Made by a program: the position numbers and the translations under genes. From the NCBI GenBank assembly GCA_963755435.1, contig CAVWJX010000003.1, positions 620,001 through 684,000 on the forward strand: DNA of 64,000 bases, given 5' to 3'. The notes beneath the pieces were generated by a model, which ran no database searches, was not told the DNA's origin, and saw only the letters and a program-made list of their open reading frames with translations. Source of the DNA: AP-15 sp963755435. GTDB lineage: Bacteria > Pseudomonadota > Alphaproteobacteria > ATCC43930 > CGMCC-115725. Position 1 is the first letter of the stretch; the number at the start of each line of letters is the position of its first letter. Below, one piece after another: positions 1 through 9,562 of the stretch.

Positions 1-609
1 GGAGCGGCGGCGCTCGCTTGGCGGGGCCGCACTGCCGATGCTCGGCTCGGGTGGTGCCAGACCAGCGTCGCCGAAGCGTTCGAGCAGTATTGCGGCATCG
101 ACATTCTGGCGACCGCACCCGACCCGCTGCTCCCCGATTTCGATCGGCTGGTCGCGCAGAGTCGGCGCATCGGCATCGAACCGCATGCCGGAGACGATTG
201 GGAAACCCTCTATTTCCGGATCTTTCTCGACCGGATCGAGCCGCACCTCGGCATCGGCGCGCCGACGATCCTTCATAGCTTCCCGGCCTCGATGGCGGCA
301 CTGTCGCGCCGCGACCGGGCCGACCCGCGTGTCGCCGAGCGCTTCGAGCTCTATGTCTGCGGCCTGGAGCTCGCCAACGCTTTTGGCGAATTGACCGATC
401 CCTCCGAGCAGCGCACCCGCTTCCGCGCCGACCAGGCCAGAAAACAGGCGCTTTACGGCGAATCCTACCCGATCGACGAGGATTTCCTCGCCGCCCTCGA
501 AGCCGGCATGCCGCCTTCCGCCGGCATCGCCCTCGGCTTCGATCGCCTGGTCATGCTGGCCACCGCCGCCAAGGATATCGAAGACGTGCTGTGGGCGCCG
601 GTGGGCTGA
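1..609 (+). CDS. epmA: EF-P beta-lysine ligase (EpmA/PoxA/GenX-like), 5' truncated by window edge
   Basis: The last 202 codons of a lysyl-tRNA-synthetase-like protein are visible; the N-terminus lies outside the window. The product would attach (R)-beta-lysine to a conserved lysine of elongation factor P, helping ribosomes through polyproline stretches. Class II synthetase features seen are an FELYVCGLELANAF stretch and a C-terminal motif 3, GIALGFDRLVML, whose arginine binds ATP. The ORF ends directly after motif 3 with no further domain and there is no anticodon-binding domain in view, which fits EpmA better than LysS. The full family length is about 325-350 residues, so roughly 40 percent is missing. 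It converges on thiE with a 40-bp gap. Assignment to EpmA is by family resemblance; a truncated LysS-like paralogue is the alternative. Confidence 0.85.
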   Translation, partial: GAAALAWRGRTADARLGWCQTSVAEAFEQYCGIDILATAPDPLLPDFDRLVAQSRRIGIEPHAGDDWETLYFRIFLDRIEPHLGIGAPTILHSFPASMAALSRRDRADPRVAERFELYVCGLELANAFGELTDPSEQRTRFRADQARKQALYGESYPIDEDFLAALEAGMPPSAGIALGFDRLVMLATAAKDIEDVLWAPVG

Positions 610-649
610 GTACCACCACTTCGGCGGCGATCGGCATTCGGCGAATCCG

Positions 650-1333
650 TCACCTGCGATAACCCCGCCCGTATCTCGTGAAGACCTCGTTGAAGTCGGT
701 GACGGCGGCGCGCGGGCCTTTTGGGTAGGACCAGATTGCGCCGATGACGGCGAGGAAATCGGCGCCGGCTTCGACCAATGGTCCGCAATTCTCCTGGGTG
801 ATGCCGCCGATCGCGCAGCACGGCACGACCGTGGTTTCGCTCCAGTCGCGCAGTACGTCCAGATCGGCGCGGTGCTTGGTGCCGACTTTGGTCAGGCTTG
901 GGAAAAAGGCGCCAAAGGCGACATAGTCGGCGCCGGCCTCGGCGGCGGTAATGGCGCGGTCGCGGCTGTTGCCGCAAGTCACGCCGACGATCCGGTCCGG
1001 ACCCAACAGCCGGCGCGCCGCCGCGTAGGGCATGTCCTCCTCGCCGACATGGACGCCATCGCAACCGAGCTCGGCGGCGAGGTCGGGCCGGTCGTTCATG
1101 ATAAAGGCGACATCGTGCGCCTGCGCGATCGGCTGCAATACCGCGGTCGCGCGCCGCACCGCGTCGTCATCGACGTCCTTCAGGCGCAACTGCAGGCAGG
1201 CGACGTCGCCGCCGGCGAGCGCCTCCGCCAGGTCGTTGGCGAACCGCTCGGGTTCGAATGCCGGCGGCGTGATCAGATAGAGCCGCGTCGTTGCCGGTGT
1301 TTCGTCGCCAGAACCGCTGCGCGCTGCCGCCAT
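650..1333 (-). CDS. thiE: Thiamine-phosphate synthase
   Basis: A TIM-barrel enzyme of 227 residues that couples HMP-pyrophosphate and thiazole phosphate to thiamine phosphate in the cytoplasm. Recognisable motifs are LQLRLKD near the start, a diphosphate/Mg region NDRPDLAAELGCDGVHVGEE, ADYVAFGAFFPSLTK, and the phosphate-binding CAIGGIT close to the C-terminus. Two in-frame ATGs are possible. The one at 1333 is preferred because an AGGA box sits 6 nt upstream, whereas it abuts the ATG at 1339. The reading frame stays open far upstream on this strand, across the MFS and NHL genes, but that is an antisense shadow. No TPP riboswitch was recognised upstream, so it may be expressed alone. Confidence 0.9.
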   Translation of the reverse strand: MAAARSGSGDETPATTRLYLITPPAFEPERFANDLAEALAGGDVACLQLRLKDVDDDAVRRATAVLQPIAQAHDVAFIMNDRPDLAAELGCDGVHVGEEDMPYAAARRLLGPDRIVGVTCGNSRDRAITAAEAGADYVAFGAFFPSLTKVGTKHRADLDVLRDWSETTVVPCCAIGGITQENCGPLVEAGADFLAVIGAIWSYPKGPRAAVTDFNEVFTRYGRGYRR

Positions 1334-1535
1334 GCTCATTCCTGTTCCGCCATTATTCCCGCGACAAGTGATGTCTTGTTGTATCAGAAGCGCCCCGGCG
1401 AGGCGAGCCGGCGCCGCCAAATCGTCCTCCTTATGCGCCGCGGTCGGATCGCCATTGCAACTCTCCCAGTTGTGGGAGTCGTCCCGCCGCGCAACACTCG
1501 GGATCAGAGGACGACAAAACCGTGGTTCGGGAGGA

Positions 1536-1571
1536 ATGATGGCGCCGGCGTACAAGAGCGCAGCGGGATGA
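1536..1571 (+). CDS. Possible 11-codon leader peptide overlapping the MFS start
   Basis: A short ORF, MMAPAYKSAAG, follows a very good Shine-Dalgarno (gggagga at 1530-1535 region). Its stop codon overlaps the ATG of the downstream transporter in an ATGA junction at 1568-1571. The transporter itself has no strong ribosome site, so its translation may be coupled to this leader. This is inference from sequence layout only; it could also be a remnant of a longer transporter start broken by a frameshift. Confidence 0.3.
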   Translation: MMAPAYKSAAG

Positions 1572-2824
1572 CGAGGGCATTGTCGACCGGTCGCTCGGCG
1601 GCTGGGGCTTCGCTCGAGACCCGGCGCTCCTGGCTGGTGGCGCTGACCGCGCTCGGCATTCTGTCGATCTCCTTCGGCGCGCCGATGATTACCGTCGTGG
1701 CGCTGAAGCCGATCGCGGCCGAGTTCGGCAATGTCCGCTCGGTGCCGGCACTGTCGGTCTCGCTCGCCTGGCTCGGCTCGGCGTTCGGCGGCATCGCAAT
1801 GGGCCGGCTCGCCGAACGGGTCGGGGTGCGCTGGACCGTCATCTTCGGGACGCTGATGATCGCCGCCGGGCTGGTGCTGTCGAGCCTCGGCGGCCGCTGG
1901 TCGCTCTACATCGGCCACGGCCTTTTTATGGGGCTGCTCGGCAATGCCGGGATCAACGCGCCGCTCTATATCTATGTCGCCCGCTGGTTCGATCGCCGGC
2001 GCGGCTCGGCGCTGGCGCTGATCGCCAGCGGCCAGGCTGCCGCCGGGACGATCTGGGCGCCGCTGTTCGGCCACGCGATCCAGGCTTTCGGCTGGCGCGA
2101 TACGATGCAGATCTATGCGGGGTTCGCAGTGGTGGTGATCCTGCCTGCCGCTTTCGTGGTCTTCGGAACCGCCCCCGAGCCGTTGCGCGGAGGGGCCACC
2201 GGGGCCGGGCCGGCGCCGCGCGCCAGGGTCCTCGGTCTGCGCCCGCGCACTGCGCTCGGGCTGATCGCCGCGGCGAGCTTTCTGTGCTGCGTGCCGATGG
2301 CGATGCCGCAAGGCCATCTCGTCGCCTATTGCGGCGATCTCGGCATCCCGGTCACCCAGGGTGCGGCGATGCTGTCCTTGCTGTTGGCCTGCGCCTTTAT
2401 CGGCCGGCAAGTCTGGGGCGTGGTCGCCGACCGGTTCGGCGGGTTGCGCACCGTGCTCGCCGGCTCGGCCTGCCAGGCGGTGACCATGATCGGGTTTCTC
2501 TCGACCCAGAACGAGGCCGGCCTGTTCGCCGTCTCGGCCGCCTTTGGCCTCGGGTTCAGCGGCATCATCCCGGCCTATATCGTGGCGGTGCGCGAGCTGT
2601 TCCCGGCGTCCGAAGCGTCGTGGCGGATCCCGACCGTGCTGTTGTTCAGCGGCTCGGGCATGGCCACGGGCGGCTGGCTCGCCGGGGTGATCTACGATTA
2701 TGTCGGGTTCTACGCCGCGGCCTTTGCGACCGGGATCCTGTTCAACCTCGCCAACCTCTTGGTCGTCGGCGCGCTGGTGTTCCGGCAAAGCCGCTTCGGT
2801 TCTCCGGTGCTTGCCCGGGCCTAG
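1568..2824 (+). CDS. MFS transporter
   Basis: A 418-residue major facilitator superfamily protein with about 12 hydrophobic segments in two six-helix halves. The helix 2-3 loop carries the MFS signature in the form GRLAERVGVRW, and the equivalent loop in the second half reads GVVADRFGG. Such proteins move small organic solutes by proton symport or antiport. Substrate is not predictable; the general look resembles monocarboxylate/oxalate-formate type porters. The start is the ATG at 1568, which overlaps the stop of the small leader ORF. Its neighbours, thiE and an NHL-repeat gene, give no clear substrate hint. Confidence 0.85.
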   Translation: MTRALSTGRSAAGASLETRRSWLVALTALGILSISFGAPMITVVALKPIAAEFGNVRSVPALSVSLAWLGSAFGGIAMGRLAERVGVRWTVIFGTLMIAAGLVLSSLGGRWSLYIGHGLFMGLLGNAGINAPLYIYVARWFDRRRGSALALIASGQAAAGTIWAPLFGHAIQAFGWRDTMQIYAGFAVVVILPAAFVVFGTAPEPLRGGATGAGPAPRARVLGLRPRTALGLIAAASFLCCVPMAMPQGHLVAYCGDLGIPVTQGAAMLSLLLACAFIGRQVWGVVADRFGGLRTVLAGSACQAVTMIGFLSTQNEAGLFAVSAAFGLGFSGIIPAYIVAVRELFPASEASWRIPTVLLFSGSGMATGGWLAGVIYDYVGFYAAAFATGILFNLANLLVVGALVFRQSRFGSPVLARA

Positions 2825-2944
2825 CCGATCTGAAACCTCGCCGAGGCTCGCCATCGCGGATTTCTCGAACCGATGACGGCGCGCGCTGCTATGATGCGCC
2901 GCGGTGCGCTCACCCACGACCACAGAAAATGGAAAGGGGAAAAA

Positions 2945-3856
2945 ATGGATCCCGTCGTCGGCACTGGCAAATATACCTACGATGTCAACGAGAATTGGAT
3001 GCGTCCTCCGGCCAACGTCGAGGTCCGGGCCTGCGCGGTATCGGTCGACTCGCAAGACCGCGTCTACTGCTTCAATCGCAATGCCGAGCATCCGGTGGTG
3101 ATTTTCGACCGCGACGGTAATTTCATCAAGTCCTGGGGCGCCGGGTTGTTTTCCTTTCCGCACGCGATCCGGATCGACGAGAATGATTTCGTCTGGCTGA
3201 CCGATGAATACCACGGCCAGTTCATGAAGTTTACCACCGACGGGAAATTGCTGCAGACAATCGGCGTCAAGGGCCAGCGCTCGGATACCGGGGTGCCGGC
3301 CGACGAGTTCAGCTCGGCGGCGTATAAGCAGGTCACGCATGGCGGCGGCCCATTCAATCTGCCGACCGACATCGCCTTTGCCCCCAGCGGCGCGATGTTC
3401 ATGACCGATGGCTACGGCAACGCCCGCGTCCACAAATTCGCCGCCGACGGGAAATACCTGTTCTCGTGGGGCGAGCCGGGAACGGCGCCGGGCCAGTTCA
3501 ACCTGCCGCATGGGGTATGGATCGACCGGCGCCAGCGGGTGCTGATCGCCGATCGCGAAAACGACCGGGTGCAAGTGTTCGACCAGGACGGCAAATTGCT
3601 GACCGTGTGGCCGACCGAACTGATCGGCCCAGCGTTTTTCTATGTCGACGACGATGATGTCGTCTATATCCCCGAACACAATGGCGGGATGATCAGCGTT
3701 CTGACGCTCGACGGCGAGCGGCTGGCGCGCTGGGGCGACGGCCCGGTCAACCGCTCCTGCCACGGGATCTGGTGCGACTCGCACAAGGATCTTTACGTCG
3801 TGCAGCCGGGCGATTGGGGCCGGGTGCGGCGGGTCGTTAAGTACACGCGGCACTAA
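2945..3856 (+). CDS. NHL-repeat beta-propeller protein (paralogue 1)
   Basis: A 303-residue protein built from NHL repeats, each with a strand pattern such as DGYGNARVHKF, followed by DGKYLFSWG and LPHGVWID. It should fold into a six-bladed propeller like peptidyl-alpha-hydroxyglycine amidating lyase, but no catalytic role can be assigned. There is no signal peptide, so it is probably cytoplasmic. The start ATG at 2945 follows a purine-rich ggaaagggga box; an upstream in-frame ATG at 2873 lacks one. Two further paralogues lie at 8.6 and 9.6 kb. The 3' end overlaps the convergent hypothetical gene by 4 bp. Confidence 0.85.
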   Translation: MDPVVGTGKYTYDVNENWMRPPANVEVRACAVSVDSQDRVYCFNRNAEHPVVIFDRDGNFIKSWGAGLFSFPHAIRIDENDFVWLTDEYHGQFMKFTTDGKLLQTIGVKGQRSDTGVPADEFSSAAYKQVTHGGGPFNLPTDIAFAPSGAMFMTDGYGNARVHKFAADGKYLFSWGEPGTAPGQFNLPHGVWIDRRQRVLIADRENDRVQVFDQDGKLLTVWPTELIGPAFFYVDDDDVVYIPEHNGGMISVLTLDGERLARWGDGPVNRSCHGIWCDSHKDLYVVQPGDWGRVRRVVKYTRH

Positions 3857-4323
3857 GAGAGCGCCGGCCGCACAGCGCAGCGGGGCGCGCCCGATTGCAC
3901 TAGAAACTCCGCGCAGCGCTGTTCGACCGCCGCTTTGTCGGCGAAGAAATCGGCGCCGAGGTCGAGCGCAGCCGCCGGCCGTTCGATCGCGAACCGCACC
4001 CCCTGTTGGCCGGCGATGTCGGCTAGCCGGCGGGCGACATCGGCGCGGCCGGTGAAGATCGCCCCTTCAACCGGCGCGCGGATCGCGGCCAAAGCTGCGC
4101 TCGCCTCGTCGCCACAATCGAGCATCGCCCGGAACCGTGCTTTGGGCACCGCCTGCCGCGCCACTTCGACCAAGGCCTGGAACCAGCCCGGACCGGCGTA
4201 GACGCCGGCAGCGGGGGCGCTGAGCAGCATGACCGGGCGGCCGGCGCGGGCCGCCGCCTCGAGCGCGCCCAGCGCATGGGCGAGCGAGTGAACAACGATG
4301 ACCGGCGGCGCCGAATGGGTCAT
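3853..4323 (-). CDS. Hypothetical protein (156 aa)
   Basis: I do not recognise a named family. The protein is alanine-rich and soluble, starting VIVVHSLAHALGALEAAARAGRPVMLLSAP, with alternating hydrophobic strands and helices that suggest a small alpha/beta fold. It lies 114 bp downstream of gap on the same strand and may be the last gene of a tkt-gap transcript. The stop overlaps the end of NHL paralogue 1. Codon use matches the neighbourhood, supporting a real gene. Confidence 0.6.
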   Translation of the reverse strand: MTHSAPPVIVVHSLAHALGALEAAARAGRPVMLLSAPAAGVYAGPGWFQALVEVARQAVPKARFRAMLDCGDEASAALAAIRAPVEGAIFTGRADVARRLADIAGQQGVRFAIERPAAALDLGADFFADKAAVEQRCAEFLVQSGAPRCAVRPALS

Positions 4324-4437
4324 CGGACGCCGAGCCGCCGGGCGAACCCCGTCGCATTCAGTGCTCTTGCTCCTCCCGCCGGGCGGCAGCGAGGAATTCG
4401 CGGGCGATCGTCTCGGGCATTCGGGTTTTTTTGCGCG

Positions 4438-5449
<1,012 letters not shown>

Positions 5450-5479
5450 GGTTCGCTCCTCCCGCAGGCTTTCGCCAAT

Positions 5480-7510
5480 CTATAGAAGCGAGCGGGCGGC
5501 CTCGGCAACCTTCTCGGCGGTAATGCCGAAATGCGGGAAGAGCGGCTCGCCGGGCGACGAGGCGCCATAACCGTGCATGCCGATGAAGGCGCCGCGCCGG
5601 CCGATCCAGCGATCCCAGCCGAATTCGATCGCGGCCTCGACCCCGACCCGCGGTGCCGTGCCGAGCACCCGGTCGCGATATTCTTTCGGCTGGCCCTCGA
5701 ACAATTCCCAGCACGGCATCGAGACCACCGCGGCCCGGACGCCGTCCTTGGCGAGCGCCGCGCGCGCCGCGATCGCGATCGACACCTCCGAGCCGGTGGC
5801 GAGCAGGGTGACCTGGCGCGCCCCTTCGGCCTCGGCCAGCACATAGGCGCCATACGCCGAGAGATTTTCGGCCGCGGGCTCGTGGCGCAGTAACGGGAGC
5901 GCCTGGCGGGTCAGCGCCATCAGCGACGGCGCCTCGCGCCGATGCAGGGCCAAGGCCCAGCATTCGGCGGTCTCGACCGCGTCGGCCGGGCGGTAGACAT
6001 AGAGCCCGGGCATCGCCCGCAACGCCGCCAGATGCTCGATCGGCTGGTGGGTCGGCCCGTCCTCGCCGAGCCCGATCGAATCGTGGGTCATCACATAGAC
6101 GACGCCGAGCCGCGAGAATGCCGACAGCCGGATCGAGGGGCGGCAGTAATCGGAAAAGGTCAGAAAGGTGCCGCCATAGGGGATCAGCCCGCCATGCGCG
6201 GCGATGCCGTTCATTGCCGCCGCCATGCCGTGCTCGCGCACACCGTAATGAATATAGCGGCCGGAATAGTCGCCGGGGTGCACGTCCTTCAGGTCTTTGG
6301 CCTTGGTGTTGTTGGAGGGCGTCAGATCGGCGGAGCCGCCGAGCATCTCGGGGACCAATCGGGTCAGGCTGTCGAGCGTCGTCCCGGAGGCTTGGCGGGT
6401 GGCGATCTTGGCATTGGATTTTCGGAAGCCGTCGCACAGCGCCGCGACGGCATCGTCGAGGCCGGCGGGCAGCTCGCGGCGCTGGCGGCGCTGGAATTCG
6501 GCGCGCCGGTCGGCCGGCAGGGCCTGCAGCCGCGCCTCCCACGCCGTGCGGGTTTCGGCGCCGCGCGCACCGGCCGCGCGCCACGCCGAGAGGATGTCGT
6601 CGGGAATGACGAAGGGCGGCGCGGTCCAACCGAGCCGCTCGCGGACGCCCTTGATCTCGTCGGCGCCGAGCGCGGTGCCGTGCGCCGCCGCGGTGCCGGC
6701 CTTGGTCGGCGCGCCAAAGGCGATGATGGTGCGGCAGGCGATCAGGCTCGGTCGGTCGCTCTGGTGCGCGCGCTCGATCGCCGCGGCGATCTGGTCGGTG
6801 TCGTGGCCATCGATGCGCTCGGCCGCCCAGCCATGGGCCCGGAAGCGCGCCACCTGGTCGTCGGAGACGGCGAGTTCGGTCGGCCCGTCGATCGAGATCG
6901 CATTGTCGTCGTAGAGCACGATCAGCTTATGGAGGCGCAGATGGCCGGCGAGCGACAACGCCTCGTGACTGATGCCCTCCATCAGGCAGCCGTCGCCGCA
7001 AAACACATAGGTGTGGTGATCGACCACGCTGTCGCCGAATTGGGCGGCGAGCAGACGCTCGGCCAAGGCCATGCCGACCGAATTGCCGAGCCCCTGGCCG
7101 AGCGGGCCGGTGGTGACCTCGATGCCGCTGGCATGGCCGCGCTCGGGATGGCCCGCGGTGCGGCTGCCGAGCTGGCGAAAGCGCTCGATCTCGGCCATCG
7201 TCATGTCGGGATAGCCGAGCAGGTGTAAGAGGCCGTAGAGCAGCATCGAGCCGTGCCCGTTCGACAGCACAAAGCGGTCGCGATCGGGCCAGTCCGGCGC
7301 CTGTGGGTCGAAGCGCAGATATTTGGTGAACAGCACGGTGGCGATGTCGGCCATCCCCATCGGCATGCCGGGATGACCGGATTTGGCCTTTTCGACCGCA
7401 TCCATGGCGAGCGCGCGCAACGCGTTGGCCATCTGGCGAAGTTTCGGGTCGCGCGGCGCGGGGAGCGGGGCGCGGGCGGCGGCAGCGGCGGCGGAGACGA
7501 TCTCGTTCAT
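5480..7510 (-). CDS. tkt: Transketolase
   Basis: A 676-residue thiamine-diphosphate enzyme that transfers two-carbon units in the pentose phosphate and Calvin pathways. Seen in order: the N-terminal substrate/TPP region SGHPGMPMGMADIATVLF, the TPP-Mg motif GDGCLMEGISHEALSLAG followed by YDDNAIS, and in the pyrimidine domain REHGMAAAMNGIAAHGG with LGEDGPTHQPIEHLAALR. Length matches the family. The start ATG at 7510 begins MNEIVSAAAAAARAP. It heads a minus-strand pair with gap 30 bp downstream, a common alphaproteobacterial order. Nothing is missing. Confidence 0.95.
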   Translation of the reverse strand: MNEIVSAAAAAARAPLPAPRDPKLRQMANALRALAMDAVEKAKSGHPGMPMGMADIATVLFTKYLRFDPQAPDWPDRDRFVLSNGHGSMLLYGLLHLLGYPDMTMAEIERFRQLGSRTAGHPERGHASGIEVTTGPLGQGLGNSVGMALAERLLAAQFGDSVVDHHTYVFCGDGCLMEGISHEALSLAGHLRLHKLIVLYDDNAISIDGPTELAVSDDQVARFRAHGWAAERIDGHDTDQIAAAIERAHQSDRPSLIACRTIIAFGAPTKAGTAAAHGTALGADEIKGVRERLGWTAPPFVIPDDILSAWRAAGARGAETRTAWEARLQALPADRRAEFQRRQRRELPAGLDDAVAALCDGFRKSNAKIATRQASGTTLDSLTRLVPEMLGGSADLTPSNNTKAKDLKDVHPGDYSGRYIHYGVREHGMAAAMNGIAAHGGLIPYGGTFLTFSDYCRPSIRLSAFSRLGVVYVMTHDSIGLGEDGPTHQPIEHLAALRAMPGLYVYRPADAVETAECWALALHRREAPSLMALTRQALPLLRHEPAAENLSAYGAYVLAEAEGARQVTLLATGSEVSIAIAARAALAKDGVRAAVVSMPCWELFEGQPKEYRDRVLGTAPRVGVEAAIEFGWDRWIGRRGAFIGMHGYGASSPGEPLFPHFGITAEKVAEAARSLL

Positions 7511-7955
7511 GCGGGGAGCATAGCGGCTGGCCCGGCGAGGACAAGAGCGAGCCGAGCGAATCCCGGCGAGACGCGCGCAGATGCAAGCAACGGTTGATCC
7601 GCATTCGCCTGTTATCCTGTTCTTTGCAGGACGAGATCAGGCGCTGCTCACGCATCGGTTGAAGTCGCCATCGAGGCGCGCGTTTGGAGAACGTCGTCCA
7701 AGTTGTCTGGCCGTACCCGCGAATAGACCTACCACGCGATTGCGGCGACACTCCGGGCGCCGTGACCGCCGGCCGGGTCCGCGCCGCGACATGGCAGCAG
7801 CGATGTTAAGGTATGGCGCCGAGCCGCCGCTCCGATGGATAATCGCGGATAGTCGGTGTCGCTGGCGGCGCTGTTGGTTATGCTGGCGCGGCGGCATTGA
7901 TGGCGAGCGAGGTTCTGAGTGACCAACCATTTGCGGCGCGCCGGTGCGGTGAGGG
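7511..7955. other. Intergenic region between divergent tkt and Rieske ferredoxin
   Basis: About 445 bases without a convincing gene. Several ORFs of 65-110 codons cross it on both strands, but they are arginine-rich and low in the codon bias of neighbours. It presumably holds the divergent promoters for tkt and the Rieske gene; no clear -35/-10 pair or operator was recognised. Confidence 0.5.
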
Positions 7956-8318
7956 ATGGGCCAAGCCATGCCGGATGAGCGCTGGGTCGAGGTCGGCGCG
8001 GTCGACGACATCCCGCGCGAGGGGGCGCGGCGGGTCAAGCGGACCGGCAAGCCGCACCCGGTCGCGGTGTTCCGCACCGACGACGACCGGGTCTTTGCCC
8101 TGATCAACCATTGCCCGCATCGCGGCGCGCCGCTCTCGGAAGGGGTGATCCGCGGCTGCGTCGTCTCCTGCCCATTGCACGGCTGGGTCATCGACCTCGA
8201 AAGCGGCAAGGCGCAGGCCCCCGACGAGGGCGCCGCGGCGAAGATCGCGGCGCAGGTGGTCGACGGAAGCGTGTTCGTCGCGGCCTGGGCGGTCAGCACC
8301 CCCGGCGGCTGGGAATAG
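7956..8318 (+). CDS. Rieske [2Fe-2S] ferredoxin-like protein (NirD-like)
   Basis: A 120-residue single-domain Rieske protein. Cluster ligands are in CPHRG and CPLHGW, with 16 residues between the first His and the second Cys, typical for dioxygenase ferredoxins and the small subunit of NADH nitrite reductase. No nitrite reductase large subunit is nearby, while a ring-hydroxylating dioxygenase lacking its own ferredoxin lies 7 kb downstream, so an electron-carrier role for that enzyme is possible (inference). Start could be 7956 or the ATG at 7968; a gaggga box favours 7968 slightly. Confidence 0.85.
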   Translation: MGQAMPDERWVEVGAVDDIPREGARRVKRTGKPHPVAVFRTDDDRVFALINHCPHRGAPLSEGVIRGCVVSCPLHGWVIDLESGKAQAPDEGAAAKIAAQVVDGSVFVAAWAVSTPGGWE

Positions 8319-8415
8319 CGCGCGCCCTCACCGATCCGCTTGCGGACGCAACGACGGCAAAGCGGCGGAATGCATTGCGTTTTTTCGCTTTATGTTTACG
8401 GACGCACACGCAGGC

Positions 8416-8517
8416 GTGCTCAGGCCGTCATGGCCGGGCATGACCCGGCCATCCACGAGTTGCCGCACAACGTCCGCCGGTTTCCGTGGATACCCGGCAC
8501 AAGGCCGGGCATGACGG
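8416..8517. repeat. Palindromic intergenic repeat (GTGCTCAG end, CCGTCATGGCCGGG type), copy 1
   Basis: Two complementary arms, ccgtcatggccgggcatgac near 8425 and ggccgggcatgacgg ending at 8517, enclose a short spacer. Each arm also has an internal hairpin. A related copy sits at 36751-36841 inside a MITE-like element. The left end here keeps GTGCTCAG, similar to that element's terminus, but no matching right end was found. Confidence 0.75.
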
Positions 8518-8600
8518 GTGCCTCTGGCGCGGGCGGACGAGGATTGTTTCGGGCGGGTGGCTCCGATAGGCTGGGCGCAGCGGATCGGGGAGGGGCTCAG

Positions 8601-9551
8601 ATGGCGACCGTGGTTGGCCAGGGCGACTACAGATACGAGATCAAGGAAAATTGGGCGCAGCTGCCCGATGGCTGGTCGTTCAAGGAGGTGGCGGCGGTCG
8701 GGGTCGACAACAACGACAACGTCTATGCCTTTGGCCGCGGCGAGCACCCGATGATCGTGTTCGACCGCGACGGCAAGTTCCTGCGCTCGTGGGGCGAGGG
8801 CCAGTATCCGCGCGCGCACGGGGTCCATATGGGGCCGGACGATTCGATCTACCTGACCGATGATGGCGGCCATTTCGTGCGCAAATGCCGGCGCGAGGAC
8901 GGCAAGGTCCTGCTGGAGCTGGGCGTGCCCGGCAAACCCGCACCTTATCTCTCCGGCGAGCCGTTCAACCGCTGTACCCATACGGCCCTGTCGCCGAAGG
9001 GCGAGATCTATGTATCGGACGGCTACGGCAACGCCAAGGTCCACAAATATTCGCCCGACGGCAAATTGCTGATGTCGTGGGGCGAGCCCGGCAGCGATCC
9101 CGGCCAGTTCAACCTGGTGCACAATATCTGCACCGACGCCGATGGCTGGGTCTATGTCGCCGACCGCGAGAACCATCGGGTGCAAGTGTTCGACGGCAAC
9201 GGCAAGTACGAGACGCAGTGGAACAATCTGCACCGGCCGTGCGGGCTCTATATGGATTATACGCGCCACCCGGTGTGCTATATCGGCGAGCTTTCGGTCA
9301 ACCGCCTCAACGCCAATCTGGGGCCCAGGGTCAGCATCGTCGACAATCAGGGCAAGCTGTTGTCGCGGATCGGCGATCCGTTCGCCGGGACGGCGCCGAC
9401 CGCGTTTATCGGGCCGCACGGGCTTTGCGTCGACAGCCGCGGCGATCTTTATGTCGGCGAGGTGTGCTGGACCTTGTGGCCGGGGCTGTTCCCGGACCAG
9501 CCGCACCCGCCGGGGCTGCGCGCCCTGCAGAAATACGAACGCGTGCGCTGA
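8601..9551 (+). CDS. NHL-repeat beta-propeller protein (paralogue 2)
   Basis: A 316-residue NHL propeller closely related to the next gene. Repeats read HPMIVFDRDGKFLRSWGEG, then YVSDGYGNAKVHKYSPDG and YVADRENHRVQVFDGNG. No signal peptide. The start ATG at 8601 follows ggggagggg. It is 11 bp upstream of paralogue 3, so the pair is probably one transcript arising by tandem duplication. Conserved histidines and aspartates in the central repeats could bind metal as in amidating lyases, but no reaction can be named. Confidence 0.87.
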   Translation: MATVVGQGDYRYEIKENWAQLPDGWSFKEVAAVGVDNNDNVYAFGRGEHPMIVFDRDGKFLRSWGEGQYPRAHGVHMGPDDSIYLTDDGGHFVRKCRREDGKVLLELGVPGKPAPYLSGEPFNRCTHTALSPKGEIYVSDGYGNAKVHKYSPDGKLLMSWGEPGSDPGQFNLVHNICTDADGWVYVADRENHRVQVFDGNGKYETQWNNLHRPCGLYMDYTRHPVCYIGELSVNRLNANLGPRVSIVDNQGKLLSRIGDPFAGTAPTAFIGPHGLCVDSRGDLYVGEVCWTLWPGLFPDQPHPPGLRALQKYERVR

Positions 9552-9562
9552 GGAGAATAAGC

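Noticed and set aside
1334..3853. Long minus-strand open frame upstream of thiE
   Set aside because: It is antisense to the MFS and NHL genes, is rich in Arg/Gln/His of low complexity, and has no start or domain; high GC leaves this frame open by chance.
7581..7922. 113-codon plus-strand ORF upstream of the Rieske gene
   Set aside because: Arginine-rich, no motif, no ribosome site, and codon use unlike neighbours.
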